NCBI RefSeq assembly: GCF_028389875.1
Contig: NC_084665.1
Location: 95,151,435-95,215,434 of the forward strand
Origin: Rhea pennata
Taxonomy: Eukaryota; Chordata; Aves; Rheiformes; Rheidae
DNA length: 64,000 bases
Direction: 5' to 3'
The notes below the pieces were generated by a model that made no database searches, was not told where the DNA came from, and saw nothing but the letters and a program-made list of their open reading frames with translations. The translations under genes were made by a program, and so were the position numbers. Positions 51,901 to 64,000 of this stretch are shown here, piece after piece. Every line of letters begins with the position of its first letter. The first letter of the stretch is position 1.

Positions 51901-54900
51901 GGCAAAGCACATCTGCTTAGCTATGGCTGACTCAGGGTTGCGCTGATCAGAACACACAGATTTTAGGCAGAAGTTTATCATGTTAAGGCTATTCAAATCC
52001 TGCTTCTGTGATCTCTAATTATCTCCAAAATCTCACTTGGCCAACCTCTGTAATCACCATAATGCTTGGACCTAACTTTTAAGGTATAGATCACAATAGT
52101 TCTTCTGTAGTGTCTCCCTACTCCTTTTATTCTTCTACAGAGACTCCTGCAATAAAAAGAAACTTAAATTATATTTTAGTAGATAGGGATGTTCAATCCG
52201 CAGCTCTGGTAAAATTCTTTAAAGAAAAGCAAACTTGCCTATATTTAACTCTGGACAGGAGGCAGACGAAAGGGGACAATGCCGTGCTAGACGTCAGACA
52301 CAGGGCAGAACAAGATGTCCCTTCTGCACAGAGGAGCACGCATGGCAACAGAGCTCCTTAGCGCTGGAGGCACTGAGAGTTTGGAGGCAGCTGGCTGTGG
52401 GAACCACTGCTGCTTCAAGCAGCAGAAGCCAGAGACTCGGACCTAAGTCACCGAAGGTATCACGTTGCAAATAGTAAGAGGCCGAGTCACAGCAGCGTGT
52501 CCTATGGGACAGTCTTATCTCGGTGCTGCTTAAGGAACCCCAGAAGTAGATTTAGGTGGAACTAACTAACTTAAAACTCAGATCAGGATGCTCCGGGCCT
52601 TGGTTATTTTTCAGTTACCTTAGTTAATTTCAGGTCTTGCATCTTATCTGGATTGCCACGTTTTGAACATATGTGACTGAGAAATACTCTGGCAGTGATT
52701 ATTATCAGTGTATTGAAATCTGTACTGTGGATGAGAGTAGAAAGCAACATAAACCACAGGCCTTGGGTCAGCACTTTCAAAGTAGGAAAAGAAGCAGTGT
52801 TTGTAATATTTTTGTTTGGTTTTATTATGTTTGCTGTGTTATATTCTAAAATAAGCATAATAAAACCTAAAAATCCTGGACATAATTTTCTATCCTAGTT
52901 TACTCAGCTTTTAGAATGCACTACATCTCCCTCCTCCTCCATCCCATATTCTGGTGGAAAGCCAGACATTTAGAGCTATGATGCCATAAGATGCCATCTT
53001 TCTGCAAAAGAATCCTGAAAAAATGTTAAAAATATTCTATCTTTATCTTTCCAGGCAGTCCAAAAAATTGAAAGGTTAGAGTGGAGATGGTAAATAATAA
53101 GTGAATAAGGAAGGAAAACAGAGATGCTGCTTCAGAGGAAGGAAACTTTTCTTACCAAACATCTTCCCAACCGTATTCTAGTCAGGAAAAGAAGATGGTG
53201 CACATACAGCAAGGACGATTCCCAGATGAGGTTCTGGGTAACCTGAGAAATGCTTAGGCTTTTTTATTACTATTATTTTTGGTTAGAAAAGCCCTTTCTC
53301 GTGGAAGCATTTACCTGGGAATAGCTACCGCAGCGTAAAGCAAAGAGCATCTTGTGGAACTCAAAAGGATGTGGCTGTCAGTCTTTCTATGTAGGAAACA
53401 GAAAGGCTTTTGGTAGAATGAACCAGCAGAGGATGTTTACCAAGGTGTTGACCAGTCCTATTAATATAAGATATCTCTCAGCTATTAACCATAATCCTTG
53501 GAAACAGACATTCTTTTTTTTCTTTCTAGGTGAATCAGAGAGTAATGTTCCTAAAACTAGACACTGTAACTAATACAGTTTGCCATCAGCAGCAGGGATG
53601 GGTGGAAAAAGACTAGGGAATTCCCACAGCTGATGGTGTACAGAGATCTTGCACCCCACTGAATTTGGCTAGGACTTGCTCAGCACTTGCTGCAGAGAAG
53701 AACTTGAGGAACTAATCTAACTTGCACACACAGGTCATCTGAATGACCCTTGAGGTTTTTCGGGTAACAGCTGCCCATGTACTACAGTGGGGGTTAGGGT
53801 AGTGAGATCTAGGAGGAAGGGATCATGCTCTGCAAGAGACCAGACAAATGAGAGAGATGAGAAATGCTGCAGCACGAGGCCATGAAGTTTAGCATTTTAA
53901 AGCTAAGGACTTCTAATACATGGGTTAACCAGAAAATGACAGCTCTGGCCAACCTGCCCACTTGAATCCACAAAGCCAGCAGTTTTAAAAGTAGTATATG
54001 GACTGGAGAAAAAGTAACTAAACTCATTTTCCCACATATAGAAACCTCCTTTTTAATAAAGGGAACCAGAGCAGAATTAAGGGTAGATCCAAATTTAGGG
54101 AAGAATTGAGGGAATTAGAATTAAGGGAATCCAAAATTCCTTACTAATGTAAGTGTGAGAAAATTTCCTCACACAGTCCTTTGGTTTATGAAATTAGAAA
54201 ACAAAGTAATGAAGCTATTGAGAATGTATCCAAGAATATATCCAAGATCTGGAAAACTAGCAAAGAGCTTAGTATTTCCAGAGTTACAAAGATAAGCAAA
54301 AGGGTTGGTCAATAATAACGGTAATGGAAAACCTGTGTCACTTGAGGAAGTCTAAAACATATTGATAATTCAGCACTATGGCTAAAAGAGTGATTATGGC
54401 TATTGTCTATGTGCCGAGGGTGGTGGGAGAAGGGGAGGGACAGCTTAAGGAAATGTATTTAGCCTTTGAATAAGGGGGTATAAATTGGCCACAAATACAG
54501 CTAGAATATGTATTAGTTTCAAATTAGTCAGATTAATCTGAAACAGCTTTTTATTAAGACAAAGGGAGCAATATAAGCAGCTTTAAGACCCATTGATCCA
54601 TTTATAAGCTGACAGAATTGTCATGGTACTTGAGGGCCCAAAGGATCTGCTCAGCCCCGTATCCCGGTGAGAGCCCTCTGTGTGACAGTGGAAAAGCCAC
54701 TTGGCTTCAAGAAAACAAATTCTCAATAGTGAGTTTCTAGGCTCTGCTGAGTGTCTCTTAAGAGCCGCACAACTTGCTTTGCCACAGTTCTCTGAGAACT
54801 AATGAAGTGCTAGAAAAATATGAAATGTTAGCTATGGACTTTAATACTGAATTTCCCCTTAGCTCAAACAGTGTGAAGGAAACTCAGGAAATTGTCAGAA

Positions 54901-55349
54901 ATAAAATAATCTATGTAAATGTTCAATAACTAGCCTGAACATAACACAACAATTTTAACAGTTTGTTAAGAAATAAGTAGAGCAGGAACAACAATTCTGC
55001 AGGCTACTGCCGTCAACTCAAAAAAAATCCCTCCAAAGAAGCCCTGAGTATCTAAAAATAGTGTCAGTGGCAAGCACAAAGGCACACAAGGAAAGTTAAT
55101 TTAGATACCTCCTCCTCCTGTATAAACAAAGACTAAATCTCACTAAACTTACAATCTATTGATTGTAAGAATGACAGCACCTCTGATTGGTTGATTATTA
55201 ATACGGACCACTTTTCTAAATTCAGGTTCTCTTCCTATAATATTCATGCCATGTTTGAGTTGTGCTGTTTATTCCCTTCAAATAATCTTACCTTAAAGTG
55301 CCAGATGTTGGGTATCATGCTGGGGGAGAGGAAGACTGGTTAAATGGAC
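45926..55349. other. AT-rich noncoding stretch
   Basis: About 9.4 kb with no supportable gene. Apart from the perfect inverted repeat at 46876-46923, I see only AT-rich unique sequence and slightly GC-richer islets, for example 52250-52480. Confidence 0.45.
46876..46923. repeat. Perfect inverted repeat, 20-nt arms, 8-nt loop
   Basis: The arms at 46876-46895 and 46904-46923 are exact reverse complements around TATGTTAT. Each arm contains GAATTC and an AT-rich run. It would form a strong hairpin or cruciform. No transposon sequence is recognisable between or around the arms. Confidence 0.95.
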
Positions 55350-55500
55350 AGCTGTTAAATCAGTAACTCCTTGTATGACTCTTAGCAAGTTATTTACTCC
55401 TATGCCTTTAATAACACCTAGGATGTTACAAAGGTAAATATAGTAATGACTCTGATGCTCTGAGATGTTGCAAGATTAAGCATCATGCAAGTAATTTAAA
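55350..55500 (+). repeat. MIR-like SINE relic
   Basis: The string TATGACTCTTAGCAAGTTAT, then TTACTCCTATGCCT, follows the MIR phrase TGACCTTGGGCAAGTCACTT...CTCTGTGCCTCAG. Further on, AATATAGTAATGACTC and GTTGCAAGATTAA follow the MIR phrases AATAATAGTA-CCTACCTC and GTTGTGAGGATTAA. The order is collinear in plus orientation. It is heavily diverged, as expected for an ancient amniote SINE. Confidence 0.6.
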
Positions 55501-58500
55501 ATAAGGAGATTTAAATAACCCTCCTTGGAAACCAGATTCCACAAGGAGAAGAAGGAACCGAAGCTGAATTTATCTGAGGGACAAGAATATGTATCTTTAC
55601 AGAAGCTCACCAGGATGAAGCATGGCTCTGCCCTGAGATGTGGGAAGCAGAAAATTAGCCAACCTGCTAGAGTGCAGCAGAAAAGGAAAGAGGAGGACCA
55701 GAGATGTGTCCAGGAAGTTGCAAGAACATAAACATACCAAAATAGAAACTGTACTGGTGTCAATACTAAAAAATTTCAGGAAAAAAAAAAAAAAACGTTC
55801 TCTCAGGTTCCATTGTACCAGCAGTAATCCACGCGACCCCCAAGTCTGGACTGGGAGAAGAGAGAGCTCCTGGGAAGCAGCAACACTCTTCAGTTCTGCT
55901 TTGCCTCCCCTGGGCCTGGTCTGGGGGTGCAATACGCAGCTTGGGTCTCCAGCTCTGCCCAGTTGGCTAAGGTAATGTTAGCAGCTCAGAGGGCTCTTCT
56001 GGTAGATGGCATTTTTGATAAAGACTTGCTTTAGGAATTAGGTTGCCATTAGTTATGGCTCTCAGTATTAATAAAAAAAAAATAAAAAGTAGAGTCCCTG
56101 TGGCTCTAAACCTGTGAGCTCTAAATGTTCTGGCCTGAAAAGGCAACTAAAATGACTCCCTGACTATTGCTTTTAAAACCTCCTGAGCTCCAAGATTTTG
56201 GAGGCTTAAGTCAAAATTTTGAACATGCACGGTTGGCAGCACTGTTAGAAGAGCTGACAAGCCTGAGGGCAGGAAGGAGCATTTCACTGACACCCGTGCC
56301 CCGGCACAGACCTGCTGGGCTGCCGTCACAGCTACCAAAACGCAGCAGCAGGCAGATGTGGGCTGCCGCGTTGTGCCCTGTCTTGGTTCTGTGCCAGCGG
56401 CAACGGCAAAGGCAGGCCTGAAGCCAGTCCAGGTAGGAGAGCAGGAAGTTATTTCTTAGTTTGCTTGAGAGCTTTCCCAAAGGGTAAAGGGTTAGGTGAC
56501 ACATGATTTTCCTTGGGTTTCATGAAGATGAGGTCAGTTCTTCATTGTGAGACCTTCCTCCATGAAAGCAGAAGGTGCAAAATGCAGCAGTCCAAAAGGC
56601 CACCACCGTATCTGAAAGGACAAGGTGGGCAGGGAGTAAATGGCAGATCATGTACTGCACTTTTATGGGCAGCAGAGGAAAAAACAGCCCTGCCTTCAGA
56701 TAAGCTGTGGGGAAGGCTTCTGGGAAGATAAGGAAGATGCAGCTACCAGGAGAGGGTAGGAGATGAGTGAGAAATTAAAGTCTCCTGGGTCTGCAAGAAA
56801 GGGGAGTGGGAAGAAGAAGCCAGCAGCACCACTTTAGATGAACCACAGCTAGCTGTAAGAAACCGGTTGCTTTCCCTCAGAAAACAAGGCCTATATAGTG
56901 ATAACATTTTAGAGGATGTTGCACATACCTTAGTGCTGTGCTGAAATGTAGACGCATTTTAATAGGGTGGCTGCCAAGAGATGAGCATCTGGCATTGCGG
57001 CCTTGGGAGAGGCTCCACGCACATGCAATGGCAGCACTTGTGCGCTTAGAAAAACTCACGGGATCTTTACCATTCGTTAACAGACTCTACTTTAAAAGGC
57101 TAGTTTGAAGTCTCAAAGTAAATTTCAGGGTTTCAGAGGAGTAGGGGAGACTGCTTTTTGGGTTGTTTGGGGATTTTTTGCTTACAATGAAAGAGTGAAA
57201 CCCTGCAGGTTCTGAACTTGCTGTCTCAAGGCTGAACCTCATATCTAATCTCCAAGCTCTCCTGAACAGCCTACTTCCTTTTTCTCCTGGTGTATAAGCA
57301 AGGGAATCCGAGAAGTAGACAGCTATTAACTTCATTTCAGGGTGGTCATTTGGTTGCTTCTTGAATCAGGCAGCTTGAGATCCTTGAAAACAACTGAGTG
57401 TATCCCCCCCAGAGGTTACATATACATCACATCCCTGATGTGTCTAAGCTCCCTTGGCCTCTATCCAGGAACATCCAGATTTCCTGACTCACGGCAATGT
57501 ACCCTGTCTGGTTGTACTTCATTAGCAGCAGTTCAAAAATCAGAACAGCATTATGCTGTTGCATAAGATTTTCCAAGCAGTAAACAATAAGACCCTGCCA
57601 CAAGCTTTATTACATTTATCTTGGAATTCAAGATCCAGAAGAGACAACAGCTTATTATTTTCTTTAATGACAACCCAGAAAGACTGTAAAATGTTATTCT
57701 TTAATAAAATATTTCAGGATATCTTAGTAGCCTATTAATTAAGTGTTCTGAAAAGGAAGATTAAATGTTACAGAAGCTAAAAGAAGCTAATTTTTTTTTC
57801 TTCCAACTGAGAAACGTGGTTGTCATTTTTATTGTCATATCAGCACTTATGTATTAAAAAATGTTGAGGAAAAATCTAAGGCTAGAGAAGCTGAGAATAA
57901 TTAATAGGAAAAATTACATTATAGAAGGGTAGTTACATGCCTTTTTGCAAGTCCCTTTCTGAATAGTTCTTTTTATTTGTATTTCAGGAGTTTATGTTTC
58001 TAACGTTTTAAAAGCAGTAGTCTTATCATCTGGCTCAAAGTAGGTTTGAAAATAAACAGTCTCTGACTATTAATGGGGTTCATTAGAAGAAAACTCTGTC
58101 TGACTCTAAAATCTATTTTGGAGCTACGATTGCTCCACTCCCCTGCTAGTGGCATGATGCAGCTGCTGTTTCTTTAATATTTTTGCTGACAGCTACAGCT
58201 GACAGATAACATTTCAGTTCACCCCAACATCAACCTTATCTCAAGGCTCCTTTACTTAGACTGAAAATGTTGGCTACCTCATGGCTTTACCTGCATCAAG
58301 GAAAACTCCTCTTTCCCTTTGAAAACTAAGCAATTATGCCTACTGGTCACTTGTAGCGAAGCACAGGTATCTGGTGATACATTAGAAAATAGTTTCAGGG
58401 AGCAAGTCACAAAGACTAGAGAACCTGAGTGAAGGCAATGAGAAGCAGACAGGGGGGACAGAATAGCAGAAACTCTGCAACATGATGAGTTTCTAAAAGA

Positions 58501-61500
58501 TTGCAGGGAAGAGTAGCCTTTGCATGAAGTGCAAAGAAGAGCCTGCCAGCTGAAGGTGAACACCCTGGTGTTCGCATGATGAATGTGCCAAAGGCTTTCA
58601 CGGCTCTGGGGCAGGCACGGCTCCAGCCTGGGGGCGGGAGGTGGGCAAGGGTACAGCTGCGGCCAGCTCGTGCTGGGGGAGCACGTGGGCCGTAGCACAT
58701 CGCTCGGGGACACAGCACCAGCTCTTCTTTCCCTCGCTTCATCTCCCCTCCTGCTCTCCAAGAAAACATGTGCCAGAAAATGCAAATAAAAAGAATATTA
58801 AGTATGTAGCTATGCAGTAGGCCAGTTGATATTTGTTACTATTGTTAGTTGTTACCTTTGCTACAGTAATATTAGCTATATTTGTTACCCTAGCTAATCT
58901 AAAAAAAATGATATACCATCCATCTTAATGTATAATTCCCTAGCAAGTGTGCTCTGATTTCTTGGTTCATAAATACTTTCAACTGATAATCAATCACTCA
59001 GTAATATCAGTGATCCACAGACAAAAAGGACTTTTCACAAATACAGCACTGTTTCGTCCCAGCTGGAAAACGAGAACATCTACATTTGATACAGAGCCCT
59101 CAGTTCTGCCCCTTCATCTGTAAAGGTCTGAGAGAGAGGAGCAGAAGAAGGGAGAGGACAGGTTTGAGGAGCAGTCAGCAAGTAAGAGAAAGATCCAGGG
59201 AGAAAAGTGGAAATAAGACTCAGCCAGTCCTTCAAAGGTTTCCTAGGAAAATTAATTATGATTAAGACTGTGCGTATATTTGTAGTTTCTATAGAGGTGG
59301 CTGAACTTAAAAAATCAAAACGAATAAATGCTTTGCTATATTTTTGTCATTTGTGTTCAAATACCTATTTTGCAACAGGCAGGCAATTTGAACAACAGTT
59401 CTTTTCTGTATAGTAAGAACTTTAAATATTACTTAGTTTTAGAAGAGAATTAAGACACGTGGAAAAAGAAAATGGAGAAACTACCATTTTTTCTATCTCA
59501 CTCTGAAGGTATCTGTGACTTCTTGTGACTTTAATTTGGAAAAAAAAAAGGATCAGAAAGAGAAAAAGGGACTATTTCTTCAGTTTACATATTCCATTTT
59601 CGTTTTTTATTTCTCTGAAGCTATATATATGCTGAATTGGACCTAAATTTACTTCAGGGTACTCAAAGCCATGTTTTTAGGTGGGATGAACGGTTTACTA
59701 GAAGACGTTGCCCAGCATAATTTCGTCTACAGGCTCTGATAAGACTGTTTTATATCCTGTTCCCCTGAAAAGGGAATCCCCATGGGGCAAAGCCTAGGCT
59801 GCAGGACCGATACGTAGCGGTAACACCAGGCAGAGCTGCGAGGAGCCCATCCCGGAGCCTTCAGAGCTAGTGTGCAGGTGTCCCAGACTTTCTCTAGGCC
59901 ACAGGGATTTATTTGAGTGCTGGGGAATTTTTGAATTAATCTCATATTCTCATTTCTTCCCAAAAGAAAGTGCAGAACCATCGCTGAAAAAATAGCTCCC
60001 AGTACAAATAACTAATGCGATGTTACGTTACTGTTAGCCACAAAACATGGTTTCCTGAGCCACTGTGAATCCAGCGGGGAACTAGATTATGCAGCCTTTG
60101 AAGATATGTATGTACTATTGTATTTTAGGTTAATCTTACTACAAATCTCCTTTTTGGTACATTTCTCTTTCTGCAAGCTTCTCAAAGGTGGCAAAAATTT
60201 TGCAATTCTGCCATGGTAGATTTCAGCAGAATTATTGTTTTCTAACTCTTCAGAGTAGCATTTCATCTATGCAACCCCATAAAATTAAAACAATTTCTTT
60301 ATGGGAAAAAAAAGCCAGCCTTTAGCCATTTGCATTAAAACTTCAGTATAGGGTAATAGGTCAGAATTCCCAAGGACATAGCAGAAAATGCTGGCTGAAA
60401 GTCAAACAAATACATCTTTAAAATGCTGTCATACAACATTACAGGCAGGAAAACATAAATTGCAGATATTATGTTGTTTTCATGTATTTTCAGAGTGCTG
60501 CCATAATAGGTCATTTGGAGAGCAAATAAAGGAAAAAAACTTAGGAAGTTGGGCTACAATTGTTGTAAGAAGTATTTAGGGATTTCTTAAGGCATGTTTG
60601 AAAATGTGTTGCCTATATCAGCTCACCAATCGTGAGTAAATTCTTTTTCCTGTACATGCTAAAAAATGAGAAAATACACTAAGACAGTGACAGCAAGAAA
60701 AGATACTACTTCTGATGTTTCACTGGCAAACAAAAAATATATGGAAAAACGAACTTGCTTAGGGAAACCTCTGTCTTTATTTTTAGCATCTTTAGAAATA
60801 GTTCTTCTGAACACAGAACGGAGGGAATGGATTTGCTGATAAGCATTCTTGTCGAGATAGATATGTGTATTTTCAGTCTCATTTTTTTAATTCTAGAAAG
60901 AGAACCAGTTGATCTTAGTCAACTGCTTCCATTGCTTTCTCTTTAATCTTCTTCGTGAGTCCTTCCTTAAAGCCGTGAGACAACTGAAAAGTCAGGATGG
61001 TCCACTGAGATACTTCCCTGAGGTTTACACGGATTCTTCTGATTTAGAAAATAATATGAAACTCTGTTAAGAGAGACATCCGAAGAATTTTCTGTTAGTC
61101 TCAGATTTGTCACCCTGTTAGCAAAATATAGCTGATCAACTGTGAATTATGAATAGAAGAGAACTGGAAGTATGCATGTGAGCAAATATTAAACTCTGTA
61201 TTAAAATTCAGGTGTGGCAACTGACATGCAAAACACGATGTTAAGCTAGGACAGAGATGAGAAGACATAATACAGAGCAAGCTGATAAAAGACCTCTATG
61301 CAACTTGCCCGACACTTTTCATTTAAAAAGTCTAATGCTGTACGAAACCCAGTTGCTTACAGCTTTGCCAGACTTCAGTTGTTCAGGCTGGATGTCTGGC
61401 TGAGTCTGAATTGTTTTTGGAAGTTTCAGCTAGAACGCTTTAAGCATTTCCAAGAATGAGATGAGAAAAAAATGTTGTTTGCACATTTTAAATACATTCC

Positions 61501-62254
61501 CATAACCATTTTGCTGAAGAGTTTTAAAGTCTCCGTGTTCCCGAGCGAACTATTGAAATTCAGCTAGGGGACTGCTCTGTGGCAAGGAACTGACTTTTGC
61601 CATTCCTGTGAAAATTATTCCCAGCTAAGAGCCTCTGGAAAAAAAAATATCACTAAGGTCATCTGGTAGAGATTTGTAGCTAAATTCTCTGACTATGCCG
61701 CCTGTCCTGATGCTGCTCCGGTCCCTCCATCTCGCCTGGTCTAGCCGGTTCGCGTACGTGCCATTCGCCGGGAGCACCCACGCTGCAGGCTCACAGGGCT
61801 GAGCAATGCTCTTCTTGCAGTTACGTCTTAATCTGATGCTCTAGTACAACCGCACAAAAACTGAGGGAAGGAATCTTGTTTCCTCCGTTCCAACAATACA
61901 TCTTCAGCTCAGCCTGTGCCAAAGGATGAAAAAATGTGTGGCCAGCGTGATTGCGCTTGCTGCTGGGGAGGGAGAGTGGGAAGGAGCGGTATGGTGATGA
62001 TCCGTCAAATAAAACCTTTGTGTCTATAGATATCGGCCATCTGCCTTTGCTGTGGGATGGAAATGCTGTCTTCGGGAAGGCAGGGGATAACCAAGTATCA
62101 CACCAACACTTTGCCAGTGTAAACATGCTTTTATTAGTAATACATCTGGATCTTCGGCTGACTCATTTGGAATCAAAATTATCTCAGCTCATGCCTCTGT
62201 ATGGTCTGAACTCAGTCCTGGCTCTGTTTGGCATTTGCCACCACCAGCAGGTCC
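55501..62254. other. AT-rich noncoding stretch
   Basis: No supportable gene. The blocks near 56230-56420, 58590-58750 and 59780-59870 are locally GC-richer but have no exon signals I trust. A minor CpG-bearing shelf at about 61690-61790 precedes the second CpG patch. Confidence 0.45.
55781..55795. repeat. Poly(A) run, 15 A
   Basis: Simple homopolymer with no identifiable source transcript upstream. Confidence 0.95.
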
Positions 62255-62610
62255 CAAGCTGGACTCTCTCGGGGTCCCGGGGTCCGCCGCGGCTGACCCG
62301 CCTGCAGTGAGCGCTGGCAGGGCTCTCCTCGGAGCCCGCTTCGGAGCTGCGGCCGCTCGGAGTCGCCGTGGCCCGGCGCAGGGCCCCCGGCTCCCTGCAG
62401 TGCTCTCTGCCCAGGTCTTCCCCTTAGGGGCGGCTGCAGCGCGGGCTCCTGACGTGATTTGCTCGGACCGCTTTACTTTTGTCGAAACGGCAGTGGCAGC
62501 TGCTGTTCCCCTGTTTTTGCCCTGCTCGCCGTTGGTCCTCTCTCCACCGCGCTCCCCCGCGGGAGTTCCTGCCATCCGTGTGACTGCTGCTCGTTTGCTT
62601 TGCAGTTCTG
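62255..62610. promoter_or_regulatory. Short CpG-dense patch, possible promoter or enhancer
   Basis: A GC-rich, CpG-dense block of about 350 bp in otherwise AT-rich DNA, densest at about 62265-62420. It contains a GC box GGGGCGG (62427-62433) and a CRE half-site context TGACGTGA (62450-62457). A long frame without an ATG start crosses it but has the Ala/Pro/Arg composition expected of any GC-rich island. Direction cannot be decided. It may mark an alternative promoter, a lncRNA start or the 5' end of the next gene. Confidence 0.45.
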
Positions 62611-64000
62611 CTGCTGTTTTTGTAGAGCAAGAAATCACATTTCTGCTACTCACACGTTTGTCCTCGTTTGAAAGCGGTGTGCCATATAGACACGGGCAGG
62701 AGTTCACAGGTGATACCTTGGCCATGCCTGTTATCAGGAGATCAGACCCTGCAAGCGCCTCTTTTCTGACCCTGAGACTGATTGTCACTGTCTGGTCACA
62801 TCTATATTACAAAACTTTCTTAGCCTCGTGTGTTCACATTAGCTGTGTCCAAGCTCCCACTGAGAACAGCCCTTCGCCAGGACCAATTCCTGAACCGTTC
62901 CAGGAAGAGCGCTAGTTGGTCTGTGCCAAAATTGCTCCCCAGCCCTGGCACTGATCAACATACTACTTTAGATATAATCCTTGTGTCGGACTCATCTAAA
63001 CACATCAGGTATCTGGGATCATCTGAACAATCACATAAAATCCTCTCTGCACTATAAAGATATTTTTTATTACTGTTGAATCAGGCTTCTCTGAGATTAG
63101 AGATCGAGTGACTGCTTTCCAAGAATATTTTGAACTACCAATACTGGAAAATTCTAACGTTGGAAAATTTTTTAATGACACATATTTAAACTGTGGGTTT
63201 TTTTTTTTTTTTGAGTTTATTCCTTTAAGCATTATTTTAGCATCACCTTTAAGTGCACTTTTGCTTTCTACTGTTCTTCTTTAAATGTCTGTTGTTTCCT
63301 TGCTTTCCTTCAATTAAAAAGAATGGAGACATTTTTAATAAAGCTTGGGGACATGTTTCTACCTGAGCTGTTGTCATTAATGAGAATAGCAGATAATCCT
63401 TTGGTCAGATGAGTCAAAGCTAACAGCACTCTGTAGCATCTTCTTAGTTTCTCATGGACAAACAATGCTTAGACCTTACAGGCATAGCTGTGCAGAGAAT
63501 TTCACGGCACTGAACTCTGTATCTCTTTATCAAAAGGAAATCTGTGAGTGGAAGAAAAGTGTTAGCAAAAGAGCATATTTTAACTGTATATGTTTTTGGT
63601 GGACTAACATTTACTGAACAGCAGTTCAATGAGTAGCATAAAAAAACTCATACAGGTAACTCTAAACTCTGTCAGAGAGAAGAATAATAAGAATTCCTTG
63701 ATAAATCAAAGGCTGAACTGGAAACAAACAATCATCCACAAACTCAAAAAACCTAAACTGTACCCTTGACTTCAGCAGAACAGAGCACACAACTGCTATG
63801 CAGTGGGAACAGGAAGTTCTGGGATCTTTCAGTACCATTACATGCAGATGTAGAGCTACAGGGTTTGCAGTAGCTCACAAGGGTTTGCTGCCAGTTGAAT
63901 CCCTTGCCCTCATCTCCTGTGGAGGGTGATGCTAGTGCCTTAGAGCTCCAGGAGCTGCTCCCTCCATCCGTGGAGCAGAACCTCGGAGGCAACTCCTTCA
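62611..64000. other. AT-rich noncoding stretch to the window end
   Basis: No gene or recognised mobile element. A 15-T run is listed separately. Confidence 0.45.
63198..63212. repeat. Poly(T) run, 15 T
   Basis: Simple homopolymer. There is no CR1 or pseudogene sequence next to it that I recognise. Confidence 0.95.

Noticed and set aside
53786-53800. Single TTAGGG resembling telomere repeat
   Set aside because: It is one unit only, with no array.
62235-62915. 226-codon plus-strand frame and 199-codon minus-strand frame
   Set aside because: The plus frame starts at a non-ATG codon and owes its length to the CpG-dense patch. Neither frame has a recognisable domain.
1-64000. tRNA genes, snRNA genes, LTR retroviruses, CRISPR arrays or bacterial-style operons
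   Set aside because: I looked for their standard signals (B-box-like GGTTCGANTCC, paired LTR ends, regular spacers, close-packed genes) and found none I could support by eye.

Overview
This is vertebrate nuclear DNA, almost certainly from a bird. The evidence is a 5'-truncated CR1 LINE of avian type near 41.7-42.7 kb, ending in the family's conserved 3' tail. There are also two much older CR1 fragments, a low overall repeat load, AT-rich unique sequence and one classical CpG island. I see nothing prokaryotic: no operons, no CRISPR and no dense coding. No complete protein-coding gene is visible. Long open frames are scarce, and most of those present are GC-rich shadows in the CpG island or chance frames in AT-rich DNA.

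Layout: (1) 1-8.05 kb is AT-rich and best read as intron 1 of a minus-strand gene, with one possible 35-nt microexon at 1763-1797. (2) 8.05-9.44 kb is a strong TATA-less CpG island. It holds a good minus-strand first coding exon (ATG at 8632, donor after 8581) and a plausible plus-strand first exon (ATG at 9179, donor after 9277), arranged head to head as at a bidirectional promoter. I recognise neither protein. (3) 9.44-41.2 kb is AT-rich and noncoding-looking. It contains two closely similar inverted copies of a MIR-like SINE fragment (13.92 and 16.93 kb), an ancient minus-strand CR1 (14.04-14.92 kb), microsatellites, a CTCF-like site and three splice-bounded segments. The phases of those segments are compatible with the plus-strand exon. 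(4) 41.27-42.71 kb is a CR1 cluster: an old minus-strand fragment followed by a younger plus-strand one with decayed reverse transcriptase. (5) 42.7-62.2 kb is again AT-rich. It includes an exon-like block behind a TATA-like box (45.5-45.9 kb), a perfect 20-nt inverted repeat (46.9 kb) and a MIR relic (55.4 kb). (6) A short second CpG-dense patch lies at 62.25-62.6 kb.

Functionally the window reads as a bidirectional promoter with the first introns of its two genes, or one gene plus a long noncoding transcript, and scattered old retroelements. I found no clear sign of a new biological system. The points most worth checking are the identity of the head-to-head gene pair, the candidate small exons, the second CpG patch and the closely matched inverted SINE-like pair.
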